Assembly: GCA_963971535.1 (NCBI GenBank) | Contig: OZ020589.1 | Coordinates: 52,655,509 to 52,719,508, forward strand | Length of the DNA: 64,000 bases | Origin: Notolepis coatsorum | Lineage: Eukaryota; Chordata; Actinopteri; Aulopiformes; Paralepididae | Direction: 5' to 3' | Part shown: positions 57,516-64,000 of the stretch, in pieces | Layout of the letters: every line of letters begins with the position of its first letter | Numbering within the stretch: the stretch's first letter is position 1 | Made by a program: the position numbers and the translations under genes | The notes under the pieces: model-generated | What the model was told of the DNA's origin: nothing | Seen by the model: only the letters and a program-made list of their open reading frames with translations | Databases searched by the model: none

Positions 57516-59194
57516 TCTTGTACAGTTCAGGTGATAGCTGCTTAGCTTGCGTGCTAGTTATGTGGCCTACCTGTTAGCCAGTCAGCTGTTAGCTGCGGCG
57601 CTAGCCTGTTGCGTTCACTAGGCTAGGAACGTTAGCTTGTTGCTATCAGTCGGGAGTTGGTTGTTAGCTTAATGCTACACTGTTGAACGTTACTGTGAGA
57701 ATAACGAGCCTTAACACTCTGACTACGACGTCATCTTTGACAGAGGATGTTAGTCGACCCTACACCGGGTGCCCTACCGGCGAGGACTTCGTCAACATGG
57801 AGAACGTAGCGGCTGGGTGGCGCAGGGGGCATTGCCCTCGTCACCAACGCAGGAGACGCCGGGTTCGACTTCGGATGTCCCCGTTAACCAGTGTTTGCAG
57901 TCCTCTCAGCCTGCGCTCAGGGTGTAGGTAAGAGTCCTGCTGGACTTAACACTTCTTCTTTCCTTCCCTTCTAAATGTTTTGTAATAACGATGTTTTCCA
58001 AAACGTATGTTGCTGCAATACATTGAGGATACGACGTGTGTTGTGTGTGAATTGTCTTGTCACTGGTATAGGTTCTCTCTACCTAGAAAATCGGCGTTGT
58101 TTTTTACGTGAGTAAAAATGAACTGGTTTAGTTGTGATGAGAACATGTGTGTTCATGTACCGTTAGTGACGTGTTTGAGCTCACAACTAGTGGGTTATTT
58201 AACCTGCAAAGCTATGCTTAGTGACATGTGATCGAGGAGTAAGTCCTTCTCTCAGCCTGTGATGACAAATAAACAGGTAGCGTGTTCACATGTTAACAGG
58301 GCAGTGCCTGTTCAACCTAGTCGTATCAAGGGTAAGGTAGGGAGGGGTGATTCCCCCCCCCCCCAGGTTCCCTTGGGCTTTTTCCCCCCTCCTCTCAAAC
58401 AGGTAGTTTACAATATATTGTGTCACTATGTTTGTGGGGATACGATGTAACCCTCAGCTTAAGCTACTGGGGTTGTGCTCCTGCTTGAGAAAAGATTTTT
58501 TCCTAGGGAAAAGATTGTTTTGGTCGCTGTCATGTGTGCTTAGCAAGGCCTGTGGCCAATACATAATCGAGGACTTATGTCTTCTCTCGTTATGAAAAAC
58601 GGCGTTCCTCTTACGGTAGTGAGAGTGTACTTGCCTTTTTTATTGTGATGAAGGGTTGTGTGTGTCGTTGAGATCTACAACTGGGTTAGGTTTGGCCCAC
58701 AGAAGCACATGTGTAAGTCTGGTACCGGGGCTCTTAAAGGGGCCCTCTCTGGTCTGTGTTTTTTTCTTTGTAAAAATCAGATGGCTGTTTTCTCTGGGTC
58801 TGTGTTTTTTCTTTGTAAAAATCAGATAGCAGGTTTTTTGCACATGGGTCTATGTGAAGCTGTTAAACGCTTCATGTAGCATGCTATGACTGGTGTCATG
58901 GCTCTACTTTGTCATTACATCGTGTCAGGGGTGAGGGGTCGTAAAGGGGTCAACTGGTAAGCCTTCCTCCCCTTTTCTGATTGGTCAGGGGTTAAAACCC
59001 CCTGTCCTTCAGGCTTCCTGTCACGTTGCTGGATCAGCACGTTACATGGTAGGGGGGGGGGTTTCCTAGTCCCACGCCATGAAAGATTGGGCGTGCGGAC
59101 CGCGTAAATTCCCCCGCCATAGAGTACATCACTGGGCGCGTTTCTATTGGTAAGACTTCCGTGGGTTATTCAGGCTCCATGTTATGGACCTCTG

Positions 59195-59590
59195 TTACAG
59201 GGAGTTTCAGAGCCTCCTCCTCAGGGAGTTCAGAGCCTCCTCAGGGAGTTTTGGAGCCTCCTGTGAGTTTCGACCCTCCCTCCCAGTGAGGGAGCCTCCT
59301 CAGAGTTTCAGAGCCTCCTCCTCAGATTGTCAAGGTGAGTAGAACTTAAAAAGAAGTTCTGCTCTGTTGTATGTGTATTGAGCTTGGTGGGTGATGCAAC
59401 GCAGTACAGACGTTGTTCTTCTGCTCTGCTCCCTACTGGTAGTGTGTGTATTGGGTCAGAGCCTCCTCCTCAGGGTGTTTCAGAGTCTTCTCCTCTGGGA
59501 GTTCAGAGCCTCCTCTGTGAGTTAGAGTCTCCCTCTCAGTGAGGGAGCCTCCTCAAAGTTCAGAGCCTCCTCCTCGGAGAGTCCTAATCC
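59195..59590. repeat. Degenerate minisatellite in DIRS copy B
   Basis: TCAGAGCCTCCTCCTCAGGG-type units recur in two blocks (59200-59335 and 59455-59590). Copy A has a shorter version in reverse (GAGGAGGAGGCTC near 14455-14530). Confidence 0.75.
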
Positions 59591-61560
59591 AATTGTTACA
59601 TAGCTCAATGTTGCAATATGTCTTTTCAATCTATTGCTCACGTGGGAAGTCTCTCTGGGGGTTCCCCGTCCTCTCCTGTTTGGAGTAGGTGGACGGGGTA
59701 TTGTTTAGGGTTTCCCTGACTCCTCGCATTACAGGTCTGTTGAGTCATGGGTTTCCCCCCGTCATAGGGGTACGTCGCTCACCGTCCCCTCTTATGAAGT
59801 GTGGTTGACGGGGTGGTGTTTCCCTCAGCCGCGTCGCATGGGACCCATGTCCGTATTATTTTTTCTTTTTTCCAAAAAAAAAAAAAAAAAAAAACGTCTT
59901 GTCATTCTCCCAGGTGGCTTGGAGGAACGGTATCTGGTGTCTTGTTAGACTATCCATTGATGTGTTTTGGGTCTCGACGTGTACATAGTGCTGGCCCTGG
60001 GTGTTTCTGATAGGAATCACGCATGAGGCTTCCGCGCCTTGGTTGCTCATCATTAAAACTGCGTTTTTATGGGGCAACTGGGATGGAGTTTGTCTCTTCC
60101 GAGCGCCAGTTTACTAGGTTTGTCTCGACGAATTCTCATTCATATCTGGGGGATGTTAACGGAATAGATCAAAACATAGGTAGAGGGGTCTCACGCCCTT
60201 GGGGTGGGCCACTAAGCGCGGTACATAAGAGACCGTCTGGGTGGCGCCCTCTATATTGTTTTAGATCGACACGCGTACCTACCCCCCTCCTAGTGTTGGG
60301 GATGTCAGCGTGATTAGGGCACGGGACTGGTTCTGGTCACTCCGGTCCAGATCAGTTAACCCGTTGTCCGCCGGGGACGCAGATCTGCTGTTCTGGTACC
60401 CTGAGGGACTTGTGCTCTTTTCAGGGGGAAAAATGCCGGGTCGGCCCGGGTGTCACAGGGTTTTTGACGTTATGGAGATGTTCGTGGTTGTGTTACTACG
60501 TATTACCCCTCACTGTTGCTTGGTCCATGTTGTGTTGTACCTTGAGCTGCGCTAAGGGGGCCTGGTCCTTCTCCATTATTTCCTTCTCCCGCTTACGCAT
60601 GGCTGAGAGGGGGCTGTTGAGGTGGTTTTTTATAGAACTCCTCTGGCATCCCTGTGTACGTCCTGGTCCGCCGGGCCCGGTCCGAAGTTGTTTTCGTCAA
60701 CCCGTAGGCCTGGGATAACCCCTTTTTGAAAACGAAAACACTTGTACTGCGGTATAGCCAGTGTATACCCGCAGGTGTGTTTTGGAGTTTTTTCCTGAGG
60801 GGTTATAGGAACAACCACCTCATGTTAACCAAGAGCGTGGTTGGTTCCCTGGTGTGTTGGAGCGGAGTCAACTCTCGGGTTAACCGCTTGAGTGTGCCCC
60901 CGCACGTTTCATGACGTCTGCCAATCGTGTCAGCCTTCTCTGCCTCGGCCCCTCTAGAGAGTCGGTTTTTGTGGAGGCTGTGACATGGTGCACAACAATG
61001 CCAGCATATGCCCCATCCGCCGGGGTGCTGTTTCAGTTGACCCCTTTGGCGCCTGTCTAGTCCGCAGTGCTCCAGGCTCGAGTTGAGTTCCTGTTGCCTG
61101 GATTGAGGGATCGACCTTTTCTAGAGGTCGTCTCCCCGGTGCGCTGCCTGCTCCCACTGTAGGTGTAGCCTCTTGAGTGCTTCGAGTTACAGCCATGCTG
61201 ACTGCCTGAGTATGCCAGGGTCAGTGAGCCAGGCTGCGTGCTATTGGGGGGAAGGGCCTTCTCTTGGATGGGCCCTGTCCGAATACGCTGGTGATGTGGG
61301 GGGCTGTGTCACTAGTGACCGCCTGGTGAGGTCTCGATGCTGTGGCGTCATTGGCCTCTCCGGGCCCCCTTTTTCCGGGGGGATCCAGTCCCTTCTGGGT
61401 CTGGGTCTTCCTTCGCGCTCCACTGCTACAGCCTTGCCACAGGGTTGAGCTTTGCTCTTGACCCTGTGATTTTGGGGGTGGTAACGAGGTTTGTTCCTTC
61501 CGTTCGTTCCCTGGTGGCATGCGGGTTGTATGTGTGTGTAGTCGTGGGTACCTACCCCAC

Positions 61561-61815
61561 GGTCAAGTCAAGTCAAGAGTTTTATTTGTCACGGCATACA
61601 AGTATACAATGAAATGCGGGTGGTCTTGCCCGCAACGATGTGCAATACAGTAGTAACAACATATAATAGAATCCAATAAAACAACATTGTGCAATAAACA
61701 GGTAACATAGTAGGGCATATCGGTATTTGTACATAAGTTATTTACAGAGCATGGAGGACATGCTAGGTCCTTTGGTAGTGCAATACACTGTTACTGTTAC
61801 TATACTATTTTTAAA
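61561..61815 (-). mobile_element. LINE 3' end (family of 29766-31214), inverted
   Basis: TCAAGTCAAGTCAAGAGTTT, then GTCACGGCATACAAGTATAC and GGTCTTGCCCGCAACGATG: the reverse complement of 31040-31214. It interrupts DIRS copy B. Confidence 0.85.
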
Positions 61816-62129
61816 GTGACCTTTCCTTTGTGGCCATAAGTGTGGGCGTGTGCAGCATGAGTGTGTGCTTGCTCATGTTAAAGTGGCTGCTAGTGTGCGA
61901 GCGTGTACAGCGTGCGTGTCGTGTGTGTGCTCATGTGTGCTTGTGTGTGGAGAGTTCAGTGTTCTGTGGCACTCAGTGTGTTAAGTTGCTTGAGTTCCTC
62001 TTTGCGCAGTCGGATCAGTCTCCCTTCCGTCCTCCAATAGGGAGGGTTCCCTCCAATAGGGAGGGTCGGGGGGGCTCGGGTCCTCCCCGGTTCTGATGGT
62101 TGTGGGGGGCCTTAGTGGGGTGCATTTGT

Positions 62130-62198
62130 CGGGCTTAAGCTCTGCTCAGCTCCTGGGTTGCCACTATGACGCTGAGCAGAGCCATTGTGATATATAAC
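62130..62198. repeat. Internal complementary region of DIRS copy B
   Basis: Ends GCTGAGCAGAGCCATTGTG and TATATAAC, the exact complement of the 5' tip at 54942-54970. AGCTCTGCTCAGC lies inverted about 20 bases before it. The arrangement is the same as at 12187-12255 in copy A. Confidence 0.6.
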
Positions 62199-62492
62199 GT
62201 ACGGTTATCTATATAACCATAGTTATATGAACAATGGTGACGCTCAGCGTCAGACTCACTGTGGCCCCTTTGATCTTGCCTTGTGGTGAAAGATTGGGAA
62301 GGAGATGATGGTATGGCCACACACCTGCTTATGTAGGTAAGCGGATGGGGGTGTGGCCAGACAGATGATGGTATATAAAGGTACATTGTGAAAATGTATT
62401 TCAGTGCAAGTACTGACGTGAAGAGTATTGCCACTATGACGCTGAGCATCACCATTGTTCATATAACTATGGTTATATACATAACCGTACGT
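62197..62492. repeat. Downstream terminal repeat module of copy B
   Basis: The core 62222-62467 begins GTTATATGAACAATGGTGAC and ends with its inverted form ...TTGTTCATATAAC. The outer 25-bp arms 62197-62221 and 62468-62492 (ACGTACGGTTAT... and ...ATAACCGTACGT) are inverted with one mismatch. The core contains the reverse complement of the 5' repeat. Confidence 0.75.
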
Positions 62493-63840
<1,348 letters not shown>

Positions 63841-64000
63841 ATAAGGATAGACTGTCACAGCTGCTGTATTTTGGCATACCATGGATAATGTGGTGGCGAC
63901 AGCTAATAGCTCATTTGTTGCATAAAATGAAAACACAATCACCTATAGGAGTGCAGGGAGGGAGGCGGGATCTAGCAAAAATGTACAAGGAAATGAAAAG

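Larger units (their letters stand above)
54942..62492 (+). mobile_element. DIRS-like element copy B, with two LINE insertions
   Basis: 7.55 kb, + orientation. 5' repeat at 54942-55170 beginning GTTATATATCACAATGGC. Then a TC-rich leader and an ORF start at 55259 (MSSSLGCLEDDDHSDLHRLF) that closes after about 80 codons near a GGTGAGTG donor-like site. The body is homologous to copy A in the reverse direction: CTATGGGGGTTAGCTG near 55510 and CCTCTTAGGCGACGGACGG near 55568 have close partners near 16620 and 16550. The downstream complementary region is 62130-62198 and the downstream repeat module 62197-62492. A LINE (55920-57515) and a LINE 3' end (61561-61815) are later insertions. No RT or recombinase was found. 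Confidence 0.7.

Overview
The window reads as a gene-poor stretch of a ray-finned fish (teleost) genome. The evidence is the mix of transposons (DIRS-like and BEL/Pao retrotransposons, L2/Rex-type and L1-type LINEs, tRNA-derived SINEs, many hAT and piggyBac DNA elements), long CA/GT, CT and tetranucleotide microsatellites, and one vertebrate host gene with normal GT-AG introns. No species can be named from the sequence.

The only host gene I can support is the 3' end of a UPF0462 / C4orf33 homolog on the + strand. A 200-nt internal exon lies at 10788-10987 and the terminal exon at 24643-24739. The two join in phase and match the C-terminal part of the vertebrate protein. Earlier exons were not found and probably lie before position 1. 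The 13.7-kb intron between the two exons consists largely of a DIRS-like element (11898-17167) and an almost complete BEL/Pao element on the opposite strand (17252-24101). The gene ends near 24.74 kb; the remaining 39 kb contain only transposon sequences, simple repeats and some unique, AT-rich sequence that may be non-coding regulatory DNA.

Layout. 0-2.6 kb: DIRS-like copy C with a 555-codon ORF1/Gag-like gene on the - strand. 2.6-7.2 kb: inverted-repeat pairs broken up by LINE 3' ends. 7.7-10.4 kb: L1-type LINE tail carrying a hAT MITE, then a SINE split by a 1.2-kb hAT element. 10.8-24.7 kb: C4orf33 exons and their TE-filled intron. 26.0-28.8 kb: hAT with a nested piggyBac element. 29.8-31.2 kb: truncated LINE with an open RT frame. 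31.2-39.1 kb: unique DNA, microsatellites, a LINE tail and a foldback hAT. 39.15-43.1 kb: TIR element containing a hAT, which contains a SINE. 45-48 kb: tandem repeat, LINE tails and a 1.2-kb foldback element with a 9-bp target duplication. 48.0-51.3 kb: decayed L2 LINE with a piggyBac MITE. 52.0-54.0 kb: hAT with a deleted transposase. 54.9-62.5 kb: DIRS-like copy B, related to copy A but inverted, with two LINE insertions. 62.5-64 kb: microsatellites.

Exact target-site duplications (8 bp for hAT, TTAA for piggyBac, 9 bp for one foldback element, 5 bp for BEL) fix many boundaries and give a relative insertion order. The most interesting structure is the DIRS-like family. Its ends begin with GTT and finish with AAC, its terminal repeats are inverted, and beside the downstream repeat lies an internal complementary region. 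That downstream repeat is itself framed by 25-bp mirror-image arms.
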